Below, piece after piece: positions 26,612 to 34,225 of a stretch of DNA of 48,004 bases. The stretch is from positions 1 to 48,004 of the forward strand of contig CAYLYP010000018.1 in assembly GCA_964387795.1 (NCBI GenBank). The letters are read 5' to 3'. Numbering within the stretch: position 1 is the stretch's first letter; every line of letters begins with the position of its first letter. The DNA comes from CAYLYP01 sp964387795 (GTDB lineage Bacteria; Bacteroidota; Bacteroidia; Bacteroidales; UBA7960). The notes beneath the pieces were generated by a model. The model had not been told where the DNA came from and did no database searches. It saw only the letters and a program-made list of their open reading frames with translations. Both the position numbers and the translations under genes were made by a program.

Positions 26612-27274
26612 CTATTCGCCAATTCTACAGAACACATATTGAATAATATTGGCACCCATTTTTAGGGCTTTAAGCCTTGTCTCTTCTGAATTGTTATGGA
26701 CAAGCTGGTCTTCCCAGCCATCACCAAGATCGGTTTCAAATGTAAAAAAACATACAAGCCTTCCCTCATATATCAAACCAAATCCTTGCGGAGGGAGTCC
26801 ATCGTGCTCATGGATTTTTGGAAGGCCATCCGGGAATTGATATTTTTGATGATAAATCGGGTGCGAAAAAGGGATTTCAATAAAGTCAAGTTCAGGGAAA
26901 ACTTTTTTCATTTCCCGGCGGATGTGGGTATTAAGGCCATAGTTGTCATCTATATGCAGGAACCCTCCCCCGATGAGATATCTTCTAAGGTTTTCAGCCT
27001 CCTGGGCAGAAAAGATGATATTTCCATGCCCTGTTAAATGGATAAAAGGGTAGTTGAAAATATTTGAGCTTCCGGGTTCAATAGTAGCGATATTAGTGCT
27101 TATTGATGTTCCCAGGTTTTTGTTTGAAAACTCAACAAGGTTGGGAAGAGAAGTTGGGTTGGCATACCAATCGCCACCTCCTCTGTATTTCATAAGGGCA
27201 ATCTGAATGTTTTGACCCTGAATGTTTAATGCTATCAGGATGATCAACGATAATAGAAAAACAGTTTTTTTCAT
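26612..27274 (-). CDS. DUF4159 domain protein, exported
   Basis: About 220 residues from the ATG at 27274; a TTG nine bases earlier is less likely. Signal sequence MKKTVFLLSLIILIALNIQG. Family stretches: IALMKYRGGGDWYANPTSLP, LTGHGNIIFSAQEAENLRRY, GGGFLHIDDNYG, SHPIYH and GLIYEGRLVCFFTFETDLGD. The fold is related to class I glutamine amidotransferase-like domains, but the function is not established. It follows rsmE by 40 bases on the same strand. Confidence 0.88.
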   Translation of the reverse strand: MKKTVFLLSLIILIALNIQGQNIQIALMKYRGGGDWYANPTSLPNLVEFSNKNLGTSISTNIATIEPGSSNIFNYPFIHLTGHGNIIFSAQEAENLRRYLIGGGFLHIDDNYGLNTHIRREMKKVFPELDFIEIPFSHPIYHQKYQFPDGLPKIHEHDGLPPQGFGLIYEGRLVCFFTFETDLGDGWEDQLVHNNSEETRLKALKMGANIIQYVFCRIGE

Positions 27275-27314
27275 TTTTTTCAAAAATTATATAAAAGCAT
27301 TATGATTAAATGTT

Positions 27315-28022
27315 TTATATCAGGTCGTTTAAAAAGTTAAGTTGCATGCAAGCAGCCAATGCAGCTGTTTCAGTACGCAGCCTGAAATTGCCCATGCTAA
27401 CAGGCATAAAACCATTGCTGATAGCCAGATCCAGTTCGTGAACAGAGAAATCACCTTCAGGGCCAATCAAGACGAGTGCATTGTTCCCTTTTTTGTATGT
27501 TTCTTTAAAGGAAGCACGTTCATTATCATAACAATGGGGGATGAACTTCTGTCCATGAAAGGGAAGTTTTATAAAGTCCTTTGATTTGAAAGGCTGGTTT
27601 AAAACAGGAAGATGGGTCCTAAGGCTTTGTTTCATTGCAGAAAGCAGGATTTTTTCCAGCCTGTCGGGTTTAATGACTAGTCTTTCGCTATTATCGCATA
27701 TCAATGGGGTGATGGTATCAATACCACATTCAGTAGCTTTTTCAAGGAACCATTCGATACGATCAATATTTTTTGTAGGGGCAATGGCAATATGAAGTTC
27801 AAATGGTCGGGGAGGGCAAATAAGAGGTTCCTCAATAGGCTCAAAATAGCATGAACGGCTATCAGGAACAGTTATTAGTGCTTTGGTTTTTAATCCTTTT
27901 CCATCGGTGACAATGATTTCGTTGCCAGCCTTTAAACGAAGCACTTTTATTGCATGATGTGATTCTTCATTGTTCAAGACATTTTCGCCCAATGAAAGGC
28001 CCTTCACATAAAACACATACAT
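27315..28022 (-). CDS. rsmE: 16S rRNA (uracil(1498)-N(3))-methyltransferase
   Basis: 235 residues. An N-terminal PUA-like part (NNEESHHAIKVLRLKAGNEI, VTDGKG) and a C-terminal SPOUT knot: LVLIGPEGDFSVHELDLA and MGNFRLRTETAALAA form the SAM-binding trefoil. Family role: methylates N3 of U1498 in 16S rRNA within the assembled 30S subunit. Length and motif order are normal. It heads an rsmE-DUF4159 pair with a -7-like element 34-41 bases upstream of the ATG. Confidence 0.95.
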   Translation of the reverse strand: MYVFYVKGLSLGENVLNNEESHHAIKVLRLKAGNEIIVTDGKGLKTKALITVPDSRSCYFEPIEEPLICPPRPFELHIAIAPTKNIDRIEWFLEKATECGIDTITPLICDNSERLVIKPDRLEKILLSAMKQSLRTHLPVLNQPFKSKDFIKLPFHGQKFIPHCYDNERASFKETYKKGNNALVLIGPEGDFSVHELDLAISNGFMPVSMGNFRLRTETAALAACMQLNFLNDLI

Positions 28023-28055
28023 GGTTTCTTATTTGTTTTTTTATTATTGATGATA

Positions 28056-28063
28056 CAAAGTTA
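28056..28063 (-). promoter_or_regulatory. Possible -7 element of rsmE
   Basis: CAAAGTTA on the plus strand reads TAACTTTG on the minus strand, an exact TAnnTTTG, 34 bases before the rsmE ATG. No TTTG was seen at the usual upstream distance. Confidence 0.35.
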
Positions 28064-28106
28064 ATAAAATCATGACTCATGTAATTGAAATAAGAAGATG
28101 GGATTA

Positions 28107-28137
28107 TTGGGCAGCATCAATGTTTTTATTAATTTTG
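28107..28137 (+). promoter_or_regulatory. Bacteroidota-type promoter for the CYTH-queA operon
   Basis: TTG (28107-28109), 20 bases, then TAATTTTG (28130-28137), an exact TAnnTTTG. The predicted start of transcription is near 28144, about 38 bases before the ATG at 28182. Confidence 0.55.
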
Positions 28138-28181
28138 ACACTTGTGATTTGTGATGGTTAATGTCTTGAAAACCGGTTATT

Positions 28182-28661
28182 ATGCCTGGGATGATAAAGC
28201 GAAAGTTCCTTGTTGACATTGAAAAATGGAATTCAATAAAGCTAAGCCTGCAAGGTGAGCGTATCAGGCAGGCATACATTTTTATTGCCCGGAACAAATC
28301 GCTTAGGGTAAGGATTAAAGGTGATATTGCCCAGATGACATTTAAAGCAGGAGAATCGGTTCTTGATCAGACTCAGGTTGTTTCAGTAATACAGATGGAG
28401 GATGCCATATTTATGATTGAGCATTTTTCTGAAGCCCAACTTGACAAAATAAGGTATGATTATTTGTTCAGGGGTTTGAAATGGGAGATAGATGAGTTTT
28501 TGGGAAAGAATAATGGTTTGGTAATTGCCCAGGCTGTTCCCGGGCATATAAATATTGCAGTCGAAAAACCTGACTGGCTTAAGGAAGAAGTAACACAGGA
28601 TGCAAGGTATTTAAATGTAAACCTTTCATTGATGCCTTTTTCAAATTGGAGTAAAAAGTAA
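28182..28661 (+). CDS. CYTH-domain protein lacking the catalytic glutamates
   Basis: 159 residues. The fold is recognisable from IKRKFLVDIEKW, SLRVRIKG, MTFKAGE, LDKIRYDYLF, WEIDEFLGKNNGLVIAQ and WLKEEVTQDARYLNVNLS, which follow the order of CYTH triphosphate tunnel proteins. In active members the N-terminal ExExK motif and later Glu residues bind the metal. Here ExExK reads MIKRK, the mid-chain Glu strand reads VVSVIQM, and the VEVE-type strand reads AQAVP, so these glutamates are missing while the Arg and Lys of the tunnel remain. It may therefore bind triphosphate or polyphosphate without cleaving it (inference). A start at the ATG at 28191 is possible. It leads the operon with queA 60 bases downstream. 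Confidence 0.8.
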   Translation: MPGMIKRKFLVDIEKWNSIKLSLQGERIRQAYIFIARNKSLRVRIKGDIAQMTFKAGESVLDQTQVVSVIQMEDAIFMIEHFSEAQLDKIRYDYLFRGLKWEIDEFLGKNNGLVIAQAVPGHINIAVEKPDWLKEEVTQDARYLNVNLSLMPFSNWSKK

Positions 28662-28721
28662 AGTTTTATTGCAATATCAGAAAACAATATAGGGCAGGAT
28701 GAATGGTTAAGACAATCCCTG

Positions 28722-29978
28722 ATGAATAGCAATGAGGATAAAAAGAATAAGATGCCAATAGACAACGAATTGTATATCAGTGAGTATGTATATGACCTGC
28801 CAAATGAAAAGATTGCACTTTTTCCGGCAGAACCCAGGGATAGTTCAAAGCTTTTATACTATCATAAAGGGGATATAGAAACCAGGATTTTTAAAGATTT
28901 GCCCGGTTTATTGCCCGATGATTCGGTTATGGTATTTAACAATACCCGTGTTGTACAGGCAAGAATTGAGTTTTTTAAGGCTACAGGAGCCAGAGTAGAG
29001 GTGTTTTGCCTTGAGCCTCATTTGCCGGTAACAGATGTTCAAAGGGCTTTTTCTTTTTCGCCCCCAGTAATATGGAAGTGTTTTATAGGGAATGCCAGGA
29101 AATGGAAAAATGGCCTTTTGGAAAAAAGTTTTCAGACGTCAGATGGCTCTGGTACTTTATATGCTGAAAAATTAGAAGCTGTTGAAGATGCATGGTTGGT
29201 TCGTTTTTACTGGGAGCCAGAGGAGTTGTCCTTTGCTGAGGTATTAGAACTTGCGGGCAATACACCTATTCCCCCATATATTGAAAGAGAAGCTGTTCAG
29301 GCGGATAAAACCACCTATCAGACTATATACGCTGAATTTAATGGTTCAGTGGCTGCACCCACTGCCGGACTGCATTTTACACCTGAAGTATTAAGCAACT
29401 TAAGTTTGAGGGGAATTCAGTTAAACTATGTCACCTTACATGTGGGGGCAGGAACTTTTAAACCAGTAAGTGCCCCTGATGTGAGGGATCATCTCATGCA
29501 TAGTGAGCAACTTGTGGTCTCCATAGAAACGATACAATGGCTTTATAATAATTTGAATAAAAAATTAATCCCTGTTGGAACTACTACTGTCAGGACACTG
29601 GAAAGCATATATTGGCATGGAGTAATGATACTCGAAAGGAGGGTGTCTTCTCCCGGGATAATGAATGTGCTTCAATGGGAACCCTATCATACAGGAAGGA
29701 CAGAAGTTCCGGTTGATGTTGCCTTGAAAGCTGTTATTGAAAGCATGTTGGCTTTAAAAATCAGTCATTTATCCGGTTCAACTTCTCTGTTAATAGCACC
29801 CGGATACCGCTTTAAATTGGTTAAAGGCCTTGTTACTAATTTCCATCAACCTGGGAGTACCTTGTTGTTACTTGTTGGGGCACTCATAGGGAAAGACTGG
29901 AAAAAAGTATATCAATATGCCCTTGAAAATGAATTTCGCTTCCTGAGTTATGGGGATAGTTGCTTATTAATGCCTTGA
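28722..29978 (+). CDS. queA: S-adenosylmethionine:tRNA ribosyltransferase-isomerase
   Basis: 418 residues. Motifs: YDLPNEKIALFPAEPRDSSK, VMVFNNTRVVQARI, GNTPIPPYI, TTYQTIYAEFNGSVAAPTAG and LHFTPEVL, LHVGAGTFKPV, THVRTLES-type GTTTVRTLES, and LVTNFHQPGSTLLLLV. It transfers the ribosyl part of SAM to preQ1 in tRNA to make epoxyqueuosine. It is longer than the ~340-residue E. coli enzyme because of an expanded region around residues 90-160, as seen in Bacteroidota. Followed 13 bases later by a methyltransferase gene. Confidence 0.94.
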   Translation: MNSNEDKKNKMPIDNELYISEYVYDLPNEKIALFPAEPRDSSKLLYYHKGDIETRIFKDLPGLLPDDSVMVFNNTRVVQARIEFFKATGARVEVFCLEPHLPVTDVQRAFSFSPPVIWKCFIGNARKWKNGLLEKSFQTSDGSGTLYAEKLEAVEDAWLVRFYWEPEELSFAEVLELAGNTPIPPYIEREAVQADKTTYQTIYAEFNGSVAAPTAGLHFTPEVLSNLSLRGIQLNYVTLHVGAGTFKPVSAPDVRDHLMHSEQLVVSIETIQWLYNNLNKKLIPVGTTTVRTLESIYWHGVMILERRVSSPGIMNVLQWEPYHTGRTEVPVDVALKAVIESMLALKISHLSGSTSLLIAPGYRFKLVKGLVTNFHQPGSTLLLLVGALIGKDWKKVYQYALENEFRFLSYGDSCLLMP

Positions 29979-29991
29979 AAAATTAGTGTTT

Positions 29992-30708
29992 ATGAAGAAT
30001 TTTGATGATGTTTTTGGACTGGCATTCAAGGATTACCTGAATGGGAAGATTGATGCTACTATCATTGTTAAATTGGATGTTGCAGAGGATGAGACATTGC
30101 CTGCTGAATACTTTTTCAGAGATGCAAATCGTATGCCTTTGGAAGAGCAAAAAGCTTTGGATATGTGCTATGGCTCTATTCTTGATGCGGGAGCTGGTGC
30201 AGGAAGCCATTCTTTGGAACTAATGAAAAGAGGCTATGATGTGTTGCCACTTGATATTTCGGAGGAAGCAGTTGAAATCATGAAATCCAGAGGGCTAAAC
30301 AATGCGATATGTGCAGATATTTTCGAATATCAGCAGAAGAAATTTGATACCATTCTTTTTTTAATGAATGGCATCGGGATGGCTAAAAACCTAAAGGGGC
30401 TTGGTAGTTTGTTGAAAAAAGTTAAAAAGCTCCTCAACCCTGATGGGCAGATTCTACTTGATAGTACAGACCTGATTTATTTATTCCGGGATGAAGATGG
30501 TTCCTTTTTGATTAACCTTGCCGGGAAATATTATGGTGAAGTGCGTTACAGTTTAAGCTATAATGGCAGTCATCAAAAACCATTTCAGTGGTTGTATGTT
30601 GATTTTGGAACCCTAAGTGATATTGCTGATAAATCAGGTTTTGAAGCTGAAATGCTAATGGAGGGTGAACAATTTCATTATCTGGCAAGGCTAACCCATA
30701 AAAAATGA
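29992..30708 (+). CDS. Class I SAM-dependent methyltransferase
   Basis: 238 residues from the ATG at 29992 (a GTG at 29986 is in frame). Motif I ILDAGAGAGSHSLELMKRG, then VLPLDISEEAVEIMK, FDTILFLMNGIGMA and LLNPDGQILLDSTD form the Rossmann core. The substrate is unknown; it may be a small molecule. The stop overlaps the next gene's ATG (ATGA at 30705-30708), which indicates translational coupling to the sugar kinase. Confidence 0.88.
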   Translation: MKNFDDVFGLAFKDYLNGKIDATIIVKLDVAEDETLPAEYFFRDANRMPLEEQKALDMCYGSILDAGAGAGSHSLELMKRGYDVLPLDISEEAVEIMKSRGLNNAICADIFEYQQKKFDTILFLMNGIGMAKNLKGLGSLLKKVKKLLNPDGQILLDSTDLIYLFRDEDGSFLINLAGKYYGEVRYSLSYNGSHQKPFQWLYVDFGTLSDIADKSGFEAEMLMEGEQFHYLARLTHKK

Positions 30709-31640
30709 TTTATACACTGACCCTTAATCCTGCTTTTGATATTTTTGAAACTATTGAGAGCACTGAAATTCTTGAGACAGATAAGCAGGAAAAGATTGTT
30801 TTGGCTGCTGGAAAAGGGGTAAATGTAGGCCGTTTTTTATATCAATTGGGCATGAAGGTTGAAAACTTTGTGTTGCTTGGAAACCAGAATGCAATGCAAT
30901 ACCTTAGTTCCCTTCACAGGCAGGGACTCCATGTGCGTCCGATCTTTATTGAAGGAAGAGTGAGGGAGAATATAAAAAGAAATGACCTTAGACAATCCTC
31001 TTTCCTTGAAATTAATGAAAAAGGACTTTATGTGGATCCGCTTTCTTTGAAAACTCTCTTTTATGAGATTGATGCTACAGTGGCTAAAGGTGATTTGTTT
31101 ATTGTTTCAGGCAGTTTGCCCGGAGGAATAGATGAAGATTGGTTGATGTGCCTTTTTAAGACAATCATTAGCAAGGGAGGCAGGCTTATTGTTGATATGG
31201 GTGGGCAGGTTTTAAAAAACATTGACCTTAATGGAATTTATCTTATCAAACCTAATCGCCAGGAGTTTATTGACCTCTTATCAGTGAATGAATTGAATTC
31301 TGAAATTCAGATAACAGGCTATGCCAGGGAATTAATCGGGAAAGGATTAAAAGCCCTGCTTGTATCTCTTGATAAGGATGGCGTTTTTTATAAAGATAAG
31401 GACAATTGTTTTAAAGCAAAGATGGATGTCAAAACGATTGTAAATACTACCGGTGCAGGAGATGCCCTGGTAGCAGCAGTGGCTGAAAGTTTTATCAAGG
31501 GAAGGAGTGCCATGGACTCAGTAATATGTGCAGTATCCCTCGCCTCATTTGTTGTGGCAAATAAACCTGGAACACCTCTTGATATTCAAGAAATAAATGG
31601 ATTGAAGGATAAGGTGCAAATCATTTCCTTATCCAAGTAA
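30705..31640 (+). CDS. PfkB-family hexose kinase, 1-phosphofructokinase type
   Basis: 311 residues. MIYTLTLNPAFDIFE, AAGKGVNVGRFLYQLG, FIVSGSLPGG, LIKPNRQEF and TTGAGDALVAAV match the FruK/LacC branch of PfkB kinases; the GAGD motif carries the catalytic Asp. It phosphorylates a sugar phosphate such as fructose-1-phosphate or tagatose-6-phosphate. There is no PTS or other sugar gene nearby, so the substrate is open. Fourth gene of the CYTH-queA-methyltransferase-kinase run. Confidence 0.88.
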   Translation: MIYTLTLNPAFDIFETIESTEILETDKQEKIVLAAGKGVNVGRFLYQLGMKVENFVLLGNQNAMQYLSSLHRQGLHVRPIFIEGRVRENIKRNDLRQSSFLEINEKGLYVDPLSLKTLFYEIDATVAKGDLFIVSGSLPGGIDEDWLMCLFKTIISKGGRLIVDMGGQVLKNIDLNGIYLIKPNRQEFIDLLSVNELNSEIQITGYARELIGKGLKALLVSLDKDGVFYKDKDNCFKAKMDVKTIVNTTGAGDALVAAVAESFIKGRSAMDSVICAVSLASFVVANKPGTPLDIQEINGLKDKVQIISLSK

Positions 31641-31819
31641 AAACCTTGATAAACATAGTAATTTAATAACAAAAGATATTGTTGAAAAATAGGGTTTTGT
31701 AACTATTGTTATTAATTTTACTTAATTCAAGAATGAGATTTTTGCTTTAAACAGGTAATTTATGCTTTGGCGTAGTGCCTGATTGTTTAAGAGCTGTAAA
31801 ATAGTCTAAGAAATCCGAA

Positions 31820-33106
31820 ATGTATCGAATTGTTTTAATATTATGTTTGTTTCTTTTATCAGGATGCAAGAAGGATGCAGAAGATTTTATTATAAAAATT
31901 CAGATTCAATTACCTTATGAAGGGCAGGTTGTTGAGTTGGGTGATACCATAAAAGTAAAGGCAAGAATTGTTTCCCATGGGCTCATTGATGAAGTGCGTG
32001 TTTTTTTATCAAAAGAGACAAATGTCCCTTTAGGAAATCTGGTGTTGATTTATCCTGAAACTGATAGTTGTGATATTCAGGTTGATTATATTATTGATGG
32101 AAATATCGAAAAAAGCGGTCAGTATAAACTTCAGGTAAATGCGTTGTCAGGAGGGATTGTTAAAACATATTATAATATTGTTCAGTTGGATGTTCCAGTT
32201 AGGAAGATAGAACGAGTATGTGTAATTACTTCCGGTGCAGGAGGAAAGATATTTTTAAATGTCTTGGATTCTTTAGGTGGAATGGTTTCGATAATGGAGT
32301 TATCCGGAGATTATTCAGGTTCGTATCTTAATAGCCGGGACAAGATAATTGGTATATCTGAAAGATATACCAATGGATTAAGAAATTATAGTATAGAAGA
32401 TGGTTCATTGTTGTGGGATTTGCCTTCAACACTTGGGCCTGTAAGCCCGTTTATTAATACTATTTATTTCAAATGGCCTTTCATTTATGTTGGGCTTCCT
32501 TTTTATAAATGTGTAAATGCGTATACTTCAAATGGAACTTTGTCAATGTCATTTGAGCTATCCGATTTTTATGTCCCGGATATTTTTGTTCATACTGGTT
32601 CTTATTTTGTTTTAAATGAAAAAAGACCTGGGCTTATGGAACAAAAACTAAGGAGTTATTATGATCCGGGAGGAGGTATTGCAAATGAGCTTATTCATGG
32701 CATATCTATACAATCAATAATTCCTTATGACAAAAAAACACTAACGATTGTTGGACAGCAAAATGGGATAAATGTTATGAAGAGATATAGCATTGAAAGC
32801 AATTTGTTTTTAGAAGAATTTACCCTGCCTGTTGATTCTATAAGAAAGGTCTTGAAAATTGAGGGTGAAAAAGCTTTAGTGGCTCATTCAGAGGGTATTG
32901 GTGTTGTAAACACAGAGGATGGAGCTTATTATGACTGGGTGATAGAAAAAGGGATTCGTTATCTCGAATGGAGCGAATCAGATGCCTTGGTTGTTGGGGC
33001 AACATACCATAATGTTTTTATGTATTCATACCCTCAGGGCGAAGTATTATCAAGTAGTTTAACTACGGATACTATTAAAAATATTTTACTTGAGTTTAAC
33101 AGATAA
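31820..33106 (+). CDS. Lipoprotein of unknown function, possible beta-propeller
   Basis: 428 residues. MYRIVLILCLFLLSGC is a lipoprotein signal with Cys16. An Ig-like segment comes first (about 25-125: IQLPYEGQVVELGDTIKVKA). The remaining ~300 residues show repeated short strands with evenly spaced aromatic and Gly residues (SIEDGSLLWDL, LKIEGEKALVAHSEGIGVV, WSESDALVVGAT), which suggests a beta-propeller. No catalytic motif was found. The stop is 4 bases before the mnmD start, so the two are cotranscribed. Confidence 0.8.
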   Translation: MYRIVLILCLFLLSGCKKDAEDFIIKIQIQLPYEGQVVELGDTIKVKARIVSHGLIDEVRVFLSKETNVPLGNLVLIYPETDSCDIQVDYIIDGNIEKSGQYKLQVNALSGGIVKTYYNIVQLDVPVRKIERVCVITSGAGGKIFLNVLDSLGGMVSIMELSGDYSGSYLNSRDKIIGISERYTNGLRNYSIEDGSLLWDLPSTLGPVSPFINTIYFKWPFIYVGLPFYKCVNAYTSNGTLSMSFELSDFYVPDIFVHTGSYFVLNEKRPGLMEQKLRSYYDPGGGIANELIHGISIQSIIPYDKKTLTIVGQQNGINVMKRYSIESNLFLEEFTLPVDSIRKVLKIEGEKALVAHSEGIGVVNTEDGAYYDWVIEKGIRYLEWSESDALVVGATYHNVFMYSYPQGEVLSSSLTTDTIKNILLEFNR

Positions 33107-33110
33107 TGAA

Positions 33111-33779
33111 ATGAAACAAGAGAGGCAATTAAAGATTACTGCTGATGGTTCGCCTACATTTTTTCTTCCGGAACTGAATGAACACTTTCATTCAATAAAT
33201 GGGGCTATTCAGGAAAGTATTCATGTTTTTATAAATCATGGATTAAAAATGCTTTCTGGAAGCAAAGAGCTTAGAATTTTCGAGATGGGATGGGGAACAG
33301 GGTTAAATGCTTTTTTAACCTACAGGTATGGCCGTGATAACCATACAAAAATAATATATGATGCAGTTGAGGCATTTCCCCTTCTTGAAGATGAGTATAA
33401 GCTTTTGGATTTTGGCTTTGAAGGTGATGGTGAAAGAAGTGTTTTCTCGGAAATGCACAAGATGTCATGGATAGAAGAAAAAGCTTTTGGTGATTATTTT
33501 TTATTCAGGAAATATATGTCGGCATTAGAAGACCTGGAATTAAAAAAAGATTATTATGACCTGATCTATTATGATGCATTTGCTCCGGATATTCAACCTG
33601 AATTATGGGATAAGGCAATATTTGAAAAGATGTCGGGAATATTAAAAAGGGGAGGGATACTGGTGACTTATTCAGCCAAGGGGCAGGTAAGAAGAAACAT
33701 GAAGGAATCAGGTTTTTTAATCGAAAAGCTACCAGGCCCAAAAGGAAAAAGAGAAATGACAAGGGCTATTAAATCATGA
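33111..33779 (+). CDS. mnmD: tRNA (mnm5s2U34)-methyltransferase, stand-alone
   Basis: 222 residues from the ATG at 33111 (a TTG at 33090 is in frame but lies inside the previous gene). SAM motif FEMGWGTGLNAFLT, YYDAFAPDIQPELWD and VTYSAKGQVRRNM correspond to the methyltransferase half of MnmC. It methylates the nm5 group at U34 of tRNAs for Lys, Glu and Gln. Bacteria outside the Gammaproteobacteria often keep it as a separate protein without the oxidase half, as here. A strong terminator follows immediately. Confidence 0.88.
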   Translation: MKQERQLKITADGSPTFFLPELNEHFHSINGAIQESIHVFINHGLKMLSGSKELRIFEMGWGTGLNAFLTYRYGRDNHTKIIYDAVEAFPLLEDEYKLLDFGFEGDGERSVFSEMHKMSWIEEKAFGDYFLFRKYMSALEDLELKKDYYDLIYYDAFAPDIQPELWDKAIFEKMSGILKRGGILVTYSAKGQVRRNMKESGFLIEKLPGPKGKREMTRAIKS

Positions 33780-33780
33780 A

Positions 33781-33815
33781 AAAAAGCCTTTTCAAGCAAA
33801 GGAAAAGGCTTTTTT
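33781..33815. terminator. Bidirectional rho-independent terminator
   Basis: AAAAAGCCTTTTC (33781-33793), an 8-base loop, and GAAAAGGCTTTTT (33802-33814) form a perfect 13-bp stem bordered by A and T runs. It can stop both the mnmD transcript from the left and the tRNA-Tyr transcript from the right. Confidence 0.9.
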
Positions 33816-33834
33816 GGTAATGACATAAAAAAGG

Positions 33835-33916
33835 TGGGGGGAGAAGGATTCGAACCTCCGAAGGCTTCGCCAACAGATTTACAGTCTGCTCCATTTGACC
33901 GCTCTGGAATCCCCCC
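33835..33916 (-). tRNA. tRNA-Tyr (anticodon GTA)
   Basis: On the minus strand the acceptor GGGGGGA (33916-33910) pairs with TCCCCCC (33842-33836); the discriminator is A33835. The anticodon loop is CTGTAAA with GTA, the T arm contains GGTTCGAATCC, and there is the long variable arm expected of bacterial tRNA-Tyr. Total length 82. The following bases read CCT, so the 3' CCA is not encoded. Its GUA anticodon is a natural substrate for queuosine at G34, the pathway of QueA at 28722-29978. Confidence 0.95.
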
Positions 33917-33935
33917 AGACTGAAAAAGCGAGCGG

Positions 33936-33964
33936 CAAAGATACAACTTTTTTATTATCCACAA
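33936..33964 (-). promoter_or_regulatory. Promoter of tRNA-Tyr
   Basis: On the minus strand TTG (33964-33962), 18 bases, then TATCTTTG (33943-33936), an exact TAnnTTTG. Transcription would start about ten bases before the mature tRNA 5' end at 33916. Confidence 0.5.
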
Positions 33965-33965
33965 G

Positions 33966-34225
33966 CAGTAGGGCTTTTTTTTTAAAAAAATGATTTTTTC
34001 TCAAAGGATTCATGGATGATATGCTAATAAAAGTATTAATAATAAATTATTATTTATTATTGAAAAACTTTTGTTGGTTGTAGAAATGCAACCTTATGTT
34101 TAACAAAGATTAAAAGTGAATAATATATTAAGGTAGGGCTCTTAATAGAAATTTTTTCTTTTGTTTAAATATAGCATTATAATTAACTTAGCGGGTTAAT
34201 AATTGGATATTTATATAGAGGGAAT
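33966..34225. other. Intergenic region upstream of the first hybrid kinase
   Basis: A+T-rich spacer of 260 bases between the tRNA promoter and the kinase ATG. I see no exact TTTG-N20-TAnnTTTG pair for the kinase and no other feature. Confidence 0.4.

Noticed and set aside
33668..33964. 98-residue minus-strand open frame
   Set aside because: It runs through tRNA-Tyr and a terminator and overlaps mnmD, so it cannot be a protein gene.
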